Source: Aequorivita sublithincola DSM 14238
GTDB lineage: Bacteria > Bacteroidota > Bacteroidia > Flavobacteriales > Flavobacteriaceae
Reading direction: 5' to 3'
Assembly (NCBI RefSeq): GCF_000265385.1
Contig: NC_018013.1
Coordinates: forward strand, 2,383,001 to 2,447,000
DNA: 64,000 bases
In this document: one piece after another, positions 54,870 through 63,182 of the stretch
Numbering within the stretch: the stretch's first letter is position 1
Layout of the letters: every line of letters begins with the position of its first letter
Program-made: the position numbers and the translations under genes
The notes under the pieces: model-generated
Told to the model about the DNA's origin: nothing
The model's database searches: none
What the model saw: the letters and a program-made list of their open reading frames with translations, nothing else

Positions 54870-55613
54870 ATGCTAAAACAAATTCCAAATATTATCACTT
54901 CTCTAAATATTCTTTGTGGTTGTGTAGCCATTCTTTTCGCAGTTTCCGGCGATTTGATTTCCGCAGCTTTTTTTGTATTCCTCGGAATTTTCTTTGACTT
55001 TTTTGATGGTCTTGCTGCTCGGTTGCTAAAAGCACAAAGTGAAGTTGGGCTTCAATTGGATTCTTTAGCAGACGTTATAACGAGTGGAGTAGCACCGGGA
55101 ATCGTTATGTATCAACTGTTGAATCTATCCTTTTTTGGGCATATGCAAACTTTAACGGAAACATTTTCATCTGAAGGGTGGAATGTGGGAATCAAGAACT
55201 ATCTGCCGCTTATAGGATTGATGATTGTAATAGCCTCGGCTTATCGCTTAGCAAAATTTAACGTAGATACACGGCAAACTTCTGGGTTCATAGGCCTTCC
55301 GACTCCCGCTAACACATTATTAATATTAAGTTTACCGCTAATTTTGCATTTCCAATATTCTGAACTTGCAGAAAGCATCATTCTCAATAAATGGTTTTTG
55401 ATTGGAATGACATTGTTAAGCTGTATTCTCCTAAATGCTGAAATATCGCTCTTCGCACTAAAATTTAAAACGTGGGATTTTAAAAGCAATGTCGTTCGCT
55501 ATGTGTTTTTGATACTTTGCGTGGTGCTTTTAGTACTGCTGAAGTTTTTGGCGATACCTTTTATTATTCTGCTTTACATATTGCTTTCTGTGTTTTGGAA
55601 AACGCCGAAATAA
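54870..55613 (+). CDS. pssA: CDP-diacylglycerol-serine O-phosphatidyltransferase
   Basis: The 247-residue membrane enzyme makes phosphatidylserine, the precursor of phosphatidylethanolamine. The CDP-alcohol phosphatidyltransferase motif is complete: DGLAARLLKAQSEVGLQLDSLAD (DG-x2-AR-x8-G-x3-D-x3-D, about residues 46-68). About seven membrane helices are predicted by eye. It opens MLKQIPNIITSLNILCGCVAILFAV, as in bacterial PssA of the type II subclass. Confidence 0.9.
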   Translation: MLKQIPNIITSLNILCGCVAILFAVSGDLISAAFFVFLGIFFDFFDGLAARLLKAQSEVGLQLDSLADVITSGVAPGIVMYQLLNLSFFGHMQTLTETFSSEGWNVGIKNYLPLIGLMIVIASAYRLAKFNVDTRQTSGFIGLPTPANTLLILSLPLILHFQYSELAESIILNKWFLIGMTLLSCILLNAEISLFALKFKTWDFKSNVVRYVFLILCVVLLVLLKFLAIPFIILLYILLSVFWKTPK

Positions 55614-55619
55614 ATAGTT

Positions 55620-55670
55620 GATCACGAATACACGAATGTTTTTATACAATAATTCGTGTATTCGTGGTCA
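55620..55670. repeat. Palindrome family 'cacgaatacacgaat' (copy B)
   Basis: gatcacgaatacacgaat pairs with attcgtgtattcgtggtc. It lies between the convergent pssA and lptB genes, followed by A-rich sequence, and could serve as a transcription stop for both. Confidence 0.85.
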
Positions 55671-55699
55671 AAAAATAAATGCTAATTTCCCGCTTGGAA

Positions 55700-56440
55700 T
55701 TAAAATTCCAACTTCTTCTTACGAAGTTCAAAATTTTGTCCTAAATATACTTTTCGAACCATTTCGTCTGCGGCGAGTTCTTCGGGAATTCCGTGTTTTA
55801 GGATGCTTCCTTCGAACATTAAATAAGTTCTGTCTGTAATTGCGAGCGTTTCCTGTACGTTGTGGTCGGTAATTAGAATACCGATATTTTTGTTTTTAAG
55901 TTGCGCTACAATGCGCTGAATATCTTCAACTGCCACCGGATCTACTCCTGCAAAAGGTTCATCGAGAAGAATAAAATGTGGGTCGGTCGCAAGGGCGCGA
56001 GCAATTTCGGTTCTACGTCTTTCACCACCACTTAAAAGATCACCGCGACTTTTGCGAATGTGGCCTAAACCAAATTCCTCAAGAAGTAGTTCCATTTTGT
56101 CGCGTTGTTCTTTTTTGGAAAGTTTGGTAAGTTGTAATACGCTCAAAATATTGTCTTCAACACTTAACTTTCTAAAAACAGAGGCTTCCTGTGCTAAATA
56201 ACCAATACCGTTTTGAGCGCGTTTGTACATTGGGTATTTGGTGATTTCTGTTCCTTCCAAATATATATTCCCGCCGTTGGGTTTAATCAGTCCAACAATC
56301 ATATAAAAAGAAGTGGTCTTACCAGCACCATTTGGGCCAAGTAAGCCAACGATTTCTCCTTGGTTCACTTCCACGGTAATACCTTTAACAACCTTTCGGC
56401 CTTTATATGATTTTATGAGGTTTTCGGCTTTTAGCTTCAT
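55700..56440 (-). CDS. lptB: LPS export ABC transporter ATP-binding protein
   Basis: LptB powers extraction of lipopolysaccharide from the inner membrane with LptFG. The 246-residue protein has Walker [10 protein letters not shown], the LptB-typical [20 protein letters not shown]-loop region, signature [15 protein letters not shown], Walker [16 protein letters not shown] and [10 protein letters not shown]. The ending is close to that of E. coli LptB. The LptFG partners are not in this window. Confidence 0.95.
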   Translation of the reverse strand: MKLKAENLIKSYKGRKVVKGITVEVNQGEIVGLLGPNGAGKTTSFYMIVGLIKPNGGNIYLEGTEITKYPMYKRAQNGIGYLAQEASVFRKLSVEDNILSVLQLTKLSKKEQRDKMELLLEEFGLGHIRKSRGDLLSGGERRRTEIARALATDPHFILLDEPFAGVDPVAVEDIQRIVAQLKNKNIGILITDHNVQETLAITDRTYLMFEGSILKHGIPEELAADEMVRKVYLGQNFELRKKKLEF

Positions 56441-56460
56441 ATCATTGGGTTGAAATTTTG

Positions 56461-56530
56461 CCGCGAATACACGAATGCTTTTTGGGCTTTTATGTTTTTT
56501 ACCATTAATGCACGAATATATTAATTATTC
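56461..56530. repeat. Palindrome family 'cgaatacacgaat' (copy C, decayed)
   Basis: ccgcgaatacacgaatgc and aatgcacgaatatattaattattcg are imperfect arms upstream of lptB. Confidence 0.6.
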
Positions 56531-56565
56531 GTTGTAGTCATTTATGTGACAATGCTTTTATAATT

Positions 56566-56593
56566 TGGAGCGCGCGATAAATCGCGAGCCTAC
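56566..56593. repeat. Palindrome family 'taggcgcgcgat' (copy 3)
   Basis: GGAGCGCGCGATAAATCGCG followed by AGCCTAC overlaps the end of tatC. This is a slightly changed copy. Confidence 0.8.
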
Positions 56594-57444
56594 TAATTTC
56601 TTGCTGCTTCTTTCTTCTTCCGCTTTTCCTCTTTCAACTGATTTTTGATTACAATTTTTGAGATTCTAATACTCACTTCATAAAGAATAAGAATCGGAAC
56701 CGCCACGATTATTTGGCTTACTATGTCTGGAGGAGTAATTACTGCAGAAAGAACCAAAACAATTATCAATGCAAATTTTCTATATTTCTTAAGAATTTCT
56801 GGCGTTACCACCCCAATTTTTGTGAGAATATACATTAATATAGGTAGTTCAAAAATAATTCCACAGGCTAAAACGGAAGTCCGTACTAAGCCAATATAAC
56901 TATCTAGGTCAAACTGATTTATAACTTCGTCACTTACCTGATAACTTCCCAAAAAGTTTATAGATAAAGGCGTAATAAGATAATACCCGAACAATACGCC
57001 AATAAAGAAAAGAAAAGAAGCGATGATTATAAACCCGCGACTGGAATTGCGTTCTTTATCTTTTAATCCGGGACTGATAAATTTCCAGAATTCATATAAA
57101 ATATAGGGAAAAGCGACGATAATTCCGGCATAAATGGACGTCCACATGTGCGCCGAGAACTGCCCAGCCATCGTTCTACTCTGAATTTTAAAGGGCATTT
57201 CCTGAAAACAGAAGGTATCCAATCCCAAAGAGCGCGAAATATCGCAGAACAGACTATAAGTTATGAAACCTGGTTTTGAAGGTCCAAAAATAAGGACATC
57301 AAAAATAAATCTTTTGAAGATAAATGCTATAACAGCAAGTATTAAAACTGCAAGCGTAGAGCGCACAAGATGCCAGCGTAATTCTTCTAAATGGTCCAAA
57401 AAGGACATTTCTTTTTCTGGGGAATCGTTTTTCTTTTTCTTCAT
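56593..57444 (-). CDS. tatC: Sec-independent protein translocase TatC
   Basis: TatC is the multi-spanning inner-membrane receptor for twin-arginine signal peptides. The 283-residue protein has the N-terminal SFLDHLEELRWHLVRS motif, six membrane helices, the long periplasmic loop, AGIIVAFPYILYEFWKFISPGL, and the ILPILMYILTKIGVVTP-like segment (FELPILMYILTKIGVVTPEIL). Its start overlaps the kdsD stop by one base (TAATG). Confidence 0.94.
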   Translation of the reverse strand: MKKKKNDSPEKEMSFLDHLEELRWHLVRSTLAVLILAVIAFIFKRFIFDVLIFGPSKPGFITYSLFCDISRSLGLDTFCFQEMPFKIQSRTMAGQFSAHMWTSIYAGIIVAFPYILYEFWKFISPGLKDKERNSSRGFIIIASFLFFIGVLFGYYLITPLSINFLGSYQVSDEVINQFDLDSYIGLVRTSVLACGIIFELPILMYILTKIGVVTPEILKKYRKFALIIVLVLSAVITPPDIVSQIIVAVPILILYEVSIRISKIVIKNQLKEEKRKKKEAARN

Positions 57445-58409
57445 TAAATTATTCCCTCTTTGGTGAGATTATGAATGTGTACCACGCCACAATATTTACC
57501 TTTTTCTTCGGCTAGAATTTGAGTTATACCGTATTTGTCCATCATTTCCATGGCATCAACAGCCATGGCGTTGTTGCCTATTCTTTTGGGATTCTTGGTC
57601 ATAATGTCTTTTGCGGTTAAGCCTGTAAAGCTATCGGTTCTCGTTAACATACGTCTTAAATCGCCGTCTGTAATTATACCTACAATTTCATCGTTTTCCA
57701 CAACAGCGGTTACACCGAGCATTTTTTCAGAAATTTCAACAATCACTTTTTTAACGTCTGTGTCTGGGCTTACTTGTGGTTTTTCATTCAAAGATGTAAG
57801 ATTACTAACGCGTAAATATAACTTTTTTCCCAAAGAACCACCCGGATGAAATTTAGCAAAATCTTTACTTGAAAATCCTCGTAGATCTAAAAGACACATT
57901 GCCAGAGCGTCACCAATTACCAACTGTGCTGTAGTACTGGCGGTTGGCGCGAGATTATTGGGGCAGGCTTCTTTTTCAACATAAGCGTTGAGCACAAAAT
58001 CTGCTTGAAGTCCCAAAAAGGAATCTCGATTTCCGGTTATCGCAATCAATTTATTATCGATGGCTTTTATAAGTGAAACAAGAACCTTTATTTCGGGAGT
58101 GTTTCCACTTTTCGAGATGCAGATAACCGTATCGCTTTCTTGAATTGTCCCCAAGTCGCCGTGAATTGCATCTGCGGCGTGCATAAAGATTGCTGGAGTT
58201 CCAGTAGAGTTTAAAGTTGCAACGATTTTCGTGGCTATATTGGCACTTTTGCCTATTCCGGTAACTATAACTCTTCCTTTGGAATGAAAAATATATTCCA
58301 CCGCGCCCGAAAATTCTTGATCTACCAAATGGGCTAGATTTGCAATGGCTTTACTCTCTGTTTCTATGGTGTTTTTGGCTATGGAAATAATCCTGTCTTG
58401 CTTGTTCAA
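57444..58409 (-). CDS. kdsD: D-arabinose 5-phosphate isomerase
   Basis: The enzyme interconverts ribulose 5-phosphate and arabinose 5-phosphate, the first step to Kdo for lipopolysaccharide. The 321-residue protein has an N-terminal SIS domain (about 30-190) with GRVIVTGIGKSANIATKIVATLNSTGTPA, HGDLG, and CISKSGNTPE. Two CBS domains follow (about 205-320). The length matches KdsD/KpsF. It leads an operon with tatC and has a good promoter. Confidence 0.93.
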   Translation of the reverse strand: MNKQDRIISIAKNTIETESKAIANLAHLVDQEFSGAVEYIFHSKGRVIVTGIGKSANIATKIVATLNSTGTPAIFMHAADAIHGDLGTIQESDTVICISKSGNTPEIKVLVSLIKAIDNKLIAITGNRDSFLGLQADFVLNAYVEKEACPNNLAPTASTTAQLVIGDALAMCLLDLRGFSSKDFAKFHPGGSLGKKLYLRVSNLTSLNEKPQVSPDTDVKKVIVEISEKMLGVTAVVENDEIVGIITDGDLRRMLTRTDSFTGLTAKDIMTKNPKRIGNNAMAVDAMEMMDKYGITQILAEEKGKYCGVVHIHNLTKEGII

Positions 58410-58537
58410 AATTTTAATGCTTTTGAATGTTTGTAACTGTTTCAGAAATTAGTATATTTAGAAGTGAATTAAACTTAAATTCAGCTTTATTAAATATAGA
58501 TTCTATCTTTTAAGATGCAGTCAACTTAATACGGTTG

Positions 58538-58567
58538 CAAAATTACAACTGTTAATCTGTAAAACAA
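58538..58567 (-). promoter_or_regulatory. Bacteroidota-type promoter for kdsD-tatC
   Basis: On the minus strand TTG (58567-58565), 19 bases, then TAATTTTG (58545-58538) is a full match to the consensus. The kdsD ATG lies about 130 bases downstream, giving a long leader. Confidence 0.75.
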
Positions 58568-58612
58568 TGTATTGTTGACTAAAACTGAATTGAACATAAA
58601 ACCCCATATAAC

Positions 58613-60805
58613 GTGGCAGAGACTGACATTTACGCAGCGCTAAAAAAATATTTTGGATTTACTCGCTTTAAAGGCCTGCAAGAAGAAGTAATAAAAAGCA
58701 TTCTTCAAGGTAACAATACGTTTGTGGTTATGCCCACAGGCGGTGGAAAATCCCTTTGTTACCAACTTCCCGCACTTATGCAGGAAGGTACCGCAATTGT
58801 GGTTTCGCCACTTATTGCCTTGATGAAAAACCAAGTGGATGCCTTGAGAGCCCTTTCTTCTGAAGAAGGAATTGCTCATGTTTTAAACTCTTCTCTCAAC
58901 AAAACAGAGGTTAAAAACGTAAAGGCAGATATTGCCAGCGGCATTACGAAATTACTTTACGTTGCTCCCGAATCCCTCACCAAAGAAGAATACGTTAATT
59001 TTCTGCAAACCCAGAAAATATCTTTTATGGCCATAGATGAAGCGCATTGCATCAGCGAATGGGGCCACGACTTTAGACCAGAATACCGAAACTTAAAAAG
59101 TATTATTCAGCGTATTGGGGACAATATTCCAATAATCGGACTTACGGCTACTGCAACTCCAAAAGTGCAGGAGGATATACTGAAAAATCTTAATATGCAG
59201 GATGCCAATACTTTTAAAGCATCCTTTAACCGTCCTAATCTGTACTATGAAATAAGGCCGAAAACAAAAAATGTAGATTCAGACATTATTCGTTTCGTAA
59301 AACAGAACGAAGGTAAAACTGGAATTATTTACTGTTTAAGCAGAAAAAGAGTAGAAGAACTCGCGCAAGCATTGCAAGTGAATGGTATAAAAGCTGTGCC
59401 TTATCATGCTGGTCTAGACGGTAAAACCCGCGTAAAACATCAAGATATGTTTTTGATGGAAGACGTAGATGTGGTTGTTGCAACCATAGCTTTTGGGATG
59501 GGGATAGACAAACCAGACGTTCGTTTTGTAATTCACAACGATATTCCAAAGAGCATTGAAAGCTATTACCAAGAAACAGGTCGCGGCGGAAGAGACGGTG
59601 GCGAAGGGCATTGTCTGGCTTTTTATAGCTATAAAGACATTGAAAAGCTCGAGAAATTTATGAGCGGCAAACCCGTTGCCGAGCAGGAAATTGGACACGC
59701 TCTTTTACAGGAAGTGGTTGGTTTTGCTGAAACTTCTATGTCCCGAAGAAAATTTATTCTTCATTATTTTGGGGAAGAATTTGACAATGAAACTGGCGAT
59801 GGCGGAATGATGGATGATAATATGCGCTATCCAAAAAAGAAACACGAAGCAAAAGATAATGCAAAACTGCTATTAGAAGTAGTTTCCAAAACCAACGAGC
59901 AGTATAAAAGTAAAGAGGTTGTAAACGTTTTAGTAGGGAAAGTAAACGCCCTCATAAAGTCCCACAGAACCGATGCCCAACAATACTTTGGTACCGGTGC
60001 AAACCAAGATTCCGCCTATTGGATGGCATTGTTACGTCAACTTTTGGTAGCTGGATTTTTAAAGAAGGATATAGAAACCTACGGAGTCATTCATTTAACA
60101 GATGCCGGGAAGAAGTTCATAAAATCACCAACTTCGTTTATGATGACGGAAGACCATTCCTTTAAAGACGCCAATGATGACGTGATTGTTTCGGCAAATA
60201 AAGGAGGTGAGGTTTTGGACGTAAACCTTTTCAAAATTTTAAAAGCAGAACTTAAAAAGGTAGCACACGATTTAGATTTGCCGCCATTCGTAATTTTTCA
60301 GGAGCCTTCTTTGGAAGATATGGCGCTTAAATATCCTGTAACTATGGAGGAGCTTTCCAACGTTCACGGGGTAGGAGAAGGAAAAGCGAAAAAATATGGT
60401 AAGTCTTTCTTAAAACTGATTCAAAATTATGTTGAAGAGAATGATATTATCCGCCCAGAAGATTTCGTAGTGAAATCTACAGGAAGTAATAGTTCGCTCA
60501 AATTATACATCATTCAAAACGTGGATCGCAAACTTGCCTTACCAGACATTGCTAATGCCAAAGGCCTTGAAATGCGTGAGTTTATAAAGGAAATGGAAGC
60601 CATTGTTTACAGCGGCACCAAGTTGAATATAGATTATTGGGTGGAAGAAGTTTTAGACGAAGACCAGCAGGAAGAAATTCACGAATATTTCCTTGAAGCC
60701 AAAACTGATAGCATTGAAGAAGCCTTAGAAGAATTTGATGGCGATTATGACGAAGAGGAACTGCGTTTGTACCGTATTAAATTTATCAGCGAAGTTGGGA
60801 ATTAA
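58613..60805 (+). CDS. recQ: ATP-dependent DNA helicase RecQ
   Basis: RecQ unwinds branched DNA during recombination and repair. The 730-residue protein starts at GTG. It has MPTGGGKSLCYQLPAL (motif I), IDEAHCISEWGHDFRPEY (motif II), LTATATP, and TGRGGRDG (motif VI) in the helicase core (residues 1-345). A winged-helix RQC region follows, then an HRDC domain (about 530-610) and a Flavobacteriia-type C-terminal extension. The zinc site normally made of four cysteines after the core is gone: the stretch after SRRKFILHYFGEEF reads DNETGDGGMMDDNMRYPKKK with no cysteine. Confidence 0.95.
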   Translation: MAETDIYAALKKYFGFTRFKGLQEEVIKSILQGNNTFVVMPTGGGKSLCYQLPALMQEGTAIVVSPLIALMKNQVDALRALSSEEGIAHVLNSSLNKTEVKNVKADIASGITKLLYVAPESLTKEEYVNFLQTQKISFMAIDEAHCISEWGHDFRPEYRNLKSIIQRIGDNIPIIGLTATATPKVQEDILKNLNMQDANTFKASFNRPNLYYEIRPKTKNVDSDIIRFVKQNEGKTGIIYCLSRKRVEELAQALQVNGIKAVPYHAGLDGKTRVKHQDMFLMEDVDVVVATIAFGMGIDKPDVRFVIHNDIPKSIESYYQETGRGGRDGGEGHCLAFYSYKDIEKLEKFMSGKPVAEQEIGHALLQEVVGFAETSMSRRKFILHYFGEEFDNETGDGGMMDDNMRYPKKKHEAKDNAKLLLEVVSKTNEQYKSKEVVNVLVGKVNALIKSHRTDAQQYFGTGANQDSAYWMALLRQLLVAGFLKKDIETYGVIHLTDAGKKFIKSPTSFMMTEDHSFKDANDDVIVSANKGGEVLDVNLFKILKAELKKVAHDLDLPPFVIFQEPSLEDMALKYPVTMEELSNVHGVGEGKAKKYGKSFLKLIQNYVEENDIIRPEDFVVKSTGSNSSLKLYIIQNVDRKLALPDIANAKGLEMREFIKEMEAIVYSGTKLNIDYWVEEVLDEDQQEEIHEYFLEAKTDSIEEALEEFDGDYDEEELRLYRIKFISEVGN

Positions 60806-60846
60806 ACACCATTTGTTTCTATGAATTTTAATTCTATTTTAGGATG

Positions 60847-60871
60847 TTAGACGCACGGCCGTGCGTCTCTA
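60847..60871. repeat. Perfect palindrome 'agacgcacggccgtgcgtct'
   Basis: TAGACGCACGGCCGTGCGTC(TCTA) is an inverted repeat with no loop, between recQ and the convergent lipoprotein gene. It could fold as a transcription terminator or serve as a recognition site. Confidence 0.8.
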
Positions 60872-60890
60872 TCGCCGCCGCTCTGAGTTT

Positions 60891-61349
60891 TTACAATTCT
60901 ACCAAAACCTCATAAACGCCATTTTCCATATTCTGTGAAAAATCTGCTCCTTCAAGGGTTAATTCATTCAAAACAACATTTGAACAACATTCTCCATCAA
61001 CCTTTTCAGCATCCACGTGTAAAGCGAAAATTGTAGTTTCTCCTACTTTTAGAAGATAGTTTGCAATATTAGTTCCCCACCCAAAAGGCCCTAGGCCGAT
61101 TGTATTTCTGTCATTTTCAGCATAGAAAGTAAATTGTACTAAAGAATTATTATTATCCAAATCGAAAACTTTTATATCTGCTGGATTAAAAGTTGTGTTG
61201 GTAAAGAGGTTTTCGCCCGTTACCTTGTCCAAAAGTTCAAAATTTAAGCTCAAAGGGCCGGTTGAACAATCATAATCACATTTATCTATATTGCAGGAAT
61301 TAAATGTGAAAGCTGTGATGAACAAAAAAATAAAACCTATTATTTTCAT
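60891..61349 (-). CDS. Lipoprotein of unknown function
   Basis: The 152-residue protein has a signal peptide with a lipobox (FTFNSC, Cys at residue 19), followed by a Cys-rich start (NIDKCDYDC). The rest reads as a beta-rich domain (LSLNFELLDKVTGENLF). It is probably anchored in the outer membrane. No named family is recognised. Confidence 0.7.
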   Translation of the reverse strand: MKIIGFIFLFITAFTFNSCNIDKCDYDCSTGPLSLNFELLDKVTGENLFTNTTFNPADIKVFDLDNNNSLVQFTFYAENDRNTIGLGPFGWGTNIANYLLKVGETTIFALHVDAEKVDGECCSNVVLNELTLEGADFSQNMENGVYEVLVEL

Positions 61350-61366
61350 GATTTATTGATTAGATA

Positions 61367-61392
61367 TGGCGCGCGATAAATCGCGCGCCTAC
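61367..61392. repeat. Palindrome family 'taggcgcgcgat' (copy 4)
   Basis: TGGCGCGCGATAAATCGCGC followed by GCCTAC is the most perfect copy of the family, directly upstream of the lipoprotein gene. Confidence 0.88.
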
Positions 61393-61393
61393 T

Positions 61394-61422
61394 GAAAACT
61401 GCGACTGAATACTGAACACTAA
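61394..61422. repeat. 'actgaatactgaacact' word repeat
   Basis: gaaaactgcgactgaatact and gaacactaact are related to words at 51467-51515, 62550-62580 and 63146-63176. Confidence 0.6.
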
Positions 61423-62477
61423 CTCTTCTCTTCTTTGTTGAAATACACCAAATAATAATACATCTGCTTTTCTTCATCCCAACCTTTTTCAACAAACTTT
61501 TCGGCGCTTTCGGGATTGATGAAATCTAGTTTTATTTGAATGTTTGTATCCAGATTTATTACATTTTTAATTTTCTTTCTTGCTGCGGTAACTGCTGTAT
61601 TGGCAATAGGAAACGTGGTTAAATCTTCGATGCTATATTTAGGTGCTTTTTCACTTTTATAATGACGGAACTCTGGCAATAAATCAGGGTTATCTATCAC
61701 ATCGTTCATAAAAGCCGTTTCTTCAAAGGTGTCATTTTTAGCGAAATGGTTTACGGCGCGATTCATAAACATTACTTCCTGCTTTTTGTCTTCAGCAGGC
61801 AAAACAACATCTTTTGCGAAATCTTGACAGAATTTTAAATATTTTTTAGTGTGAAAATTATCATCCGCAAGCGCTTCAACGCCTAGAAAACTTTCCAGCC
61901 AATAACGTGCGTCATAACGGTTACTATCAACAGAAAGAATTTTATATCCTTCCACTTTATTTGAATTGAAAATAAGACAGCCTTTGTCCAATTTGTTTAA
62001 ACTAACGCCGTGCTGAAGCATTGCATCCAGCTGATTTCCTTCTTCAGAAAATTGAAGAAAATCCTGCTTCAATTCACTTTTAAAAATTCCGATGGCATCC
62101 ATTTTTATGTTGTCCAATTGTACGCCTTCAAGATATGCAATGTAAACTTCGCCACTTTTGATGTGTGGATGTTCGGATTGATTGTAAAGATAAGTTGCAA
62201 TTTTGCGGCTCTCGTCGTGAATATTTTCCGGATTGTCAAATATTTTTGTAGTGCTATTGAACAGTTCATGAAACTCTAAATCTGCTTCGTGTGAAAATTT
62301 AAAATAGTTTTCTTCTTTATCGCGAAAAGGTTTCAGAAAAAATTCTTTCAACAATGGCGTAAGCTCATCGTTAGTTTTATAAGGTTCCGCAGAAAGAAAA
62401 ATCGCTTCATTTCTACTTTTGTTACCCACGCGGTGGATGGAAAGGGATTCGATGTGGGTACTAAAGAGGTTTATCAT
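61419..62477 (-). CDS. Nucleoid-associated protein, YejK/NdpA family
   Basis: The 352-residue protein opens with the family pattern INLFSTHIESLSIHRVGNKSRNE. It continues LKEFFLKPFRDKEENYFKF, GEVYIAYLEGVQLDNIKMDAIGIFKSE, GCLIFN, and RYWLESFLGVEAL, then a variable C-terminus. YejK is associated with the E. coli nucleoid; flavobacterial members are related but their role is untested. Confidence 0.87.
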   Translation of the reverse strand: MINLFSTHIESLSIHRVGNKSRNEAIFLSAEPYKTNDELTPLLKEFFLKPFRDKEENYFKFSHEADLEFHELFNSTTKIFDNPENIHDESRKIATYLYNQSEHPHIKSGEVYIAYLEGVQLDNIKMDAIGIFKSELKQDFLQFSEEGNQLDAMLQHGVSLNKLDKGCLIFNSNKVEGYKILSVDSNRYDARYWLESFLGVEALADDNFHTKKYLKFCQDFAKDVVLPAEDKKQEVMFMNRAVNHFAKNDTFEETAFMNDVIDNPDLLPEFRHYKSEKAPKYSIEDLTTFPIANTAVTAARKKIKNVINLDTNIQIKLDFINPESAEKFVEKGWDEEKQMYYYLVYFNKEEKS

Positions 62478-62549
62478 ATTTTTAAGTGCCTAAAGACTGT
62501 AAAGTGTCTAAAGTTAAAAGTTAATTATTATTGAGTTAGAAAGTAGTGA

Positions 62550-62580
62550 GACTGCCCACTGATACTGAATACTGAAAACT
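62550..62580. repeat. 'actgatactgaatactgaaaact' word repeat
   Basis: gcccactgatactgaatact then gaaaact, followed by a T run at the 3' side of the pRiA4b-like gene. Confidence 0.6.
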
Positions 62581-62583
62581 TTT

Positions 62584-63105
62584 TTAATTCCAGTTTTCGT
62601 CAAAATCTAGATTGTCGTAATCTTCTGGGTCTAGGTCGAATTCTTCGTCAAAATCGTCATCATCATCGCCATCAATTGGTTCTGAAGTGAATTCTTTTTC
62701 AGGAGCTTCTTCGGGAATTTCTCCGTGGGAGTACATTAAATTTGGATAAATCTGACCGCTTTCAATTTCGGAAATATCGGCCAGTTCAACCATGAAAGTC
62801 CACATATTTAGGAAATCGTACACATATAATAGTCGTGTGTCTTCTTTGTCAACCACATCTTCCAAATAGGTTTCGCCCATAATACGGACGCCACCTGGCT
62901 CATCGCTTACGTCAAAAAGGGAAATTTCTTCGTCTTCTTCCCATAATTCGTTGGTGGTATAAAAAGAAGCCATTTCCTGCCCATCAAACCCAAAGGATTG
63001 CGTGATGGCATTATGAAAATCTTCCAAAGTGGCTGAAGATTCTATTTCGATGTCGCGGAAAACGTCTTCGTGAGTGTCGAGGATTATTCTGAAACGGTAA
63101 ATCAT
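62584..63105 (-). CDS. pRiA4b ORF-3-like family protein
   Basis: The 173-residue protein starts MIYRFRIILDTHEDVFRDIEIESSATLEDFHNAI, the typical opening of the pRiA4b ORF-3 family (beta-grasp-like fold, function unknown). It continues QSFGFDGQEMASFYTTNELWEED and ends in a highly acidic tail. An upstream ATG at 63129 was rejected because it lies on the -7 element TAACTTTG (63134-63127). Confidence 0.85.
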   Translation of the reverse strand: MIYRFRIILDTHEDVFRDIEIESSATLEDFHNAITQSFGFDGQEMASFYTTNELWEEDEEISLFDVSDEPGGVRIMGETYLEDVVDKEDTRLLYVYDFLNMWTFMVELADISEIESGQIYPNLMYSHGEIPEEAPEKEFTSEPIDGDDDDDFDEEFDLDPEDYDNLDFDENWN

Positions 63106-63126
63106 TTTTCTAAAATTTTTGGTCTG

Positions 63127-63134
63127 CAAAGTTA
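63127..63134 (-). promoter_or_regulatory. -7 element TAACTTTG before the pRiA4b-like gene
   Basis: The minus strand at 63134-63127 reads TAACTTTG, about 21 bases before the chosen ATG at 63105. The position decides between two possible start codons. Confidence 0.6.
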
Positions 63135-63145
63135 TTAAAAAGTGT

Positions 63146-63176
63146 TCATTATTCAGTTGCAGTTTTCAGTTTAGCT
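63146..63176. repeat. 'attcagttgcagttttcagt' word repeat
   Basis: gttcattattcagttgcagt then tttcagttta, related to words at 51467-51515, 61394-61422 and 62550-62580. Confidence 0.55.
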
Positions 63177-63182
63177 GTTGTT

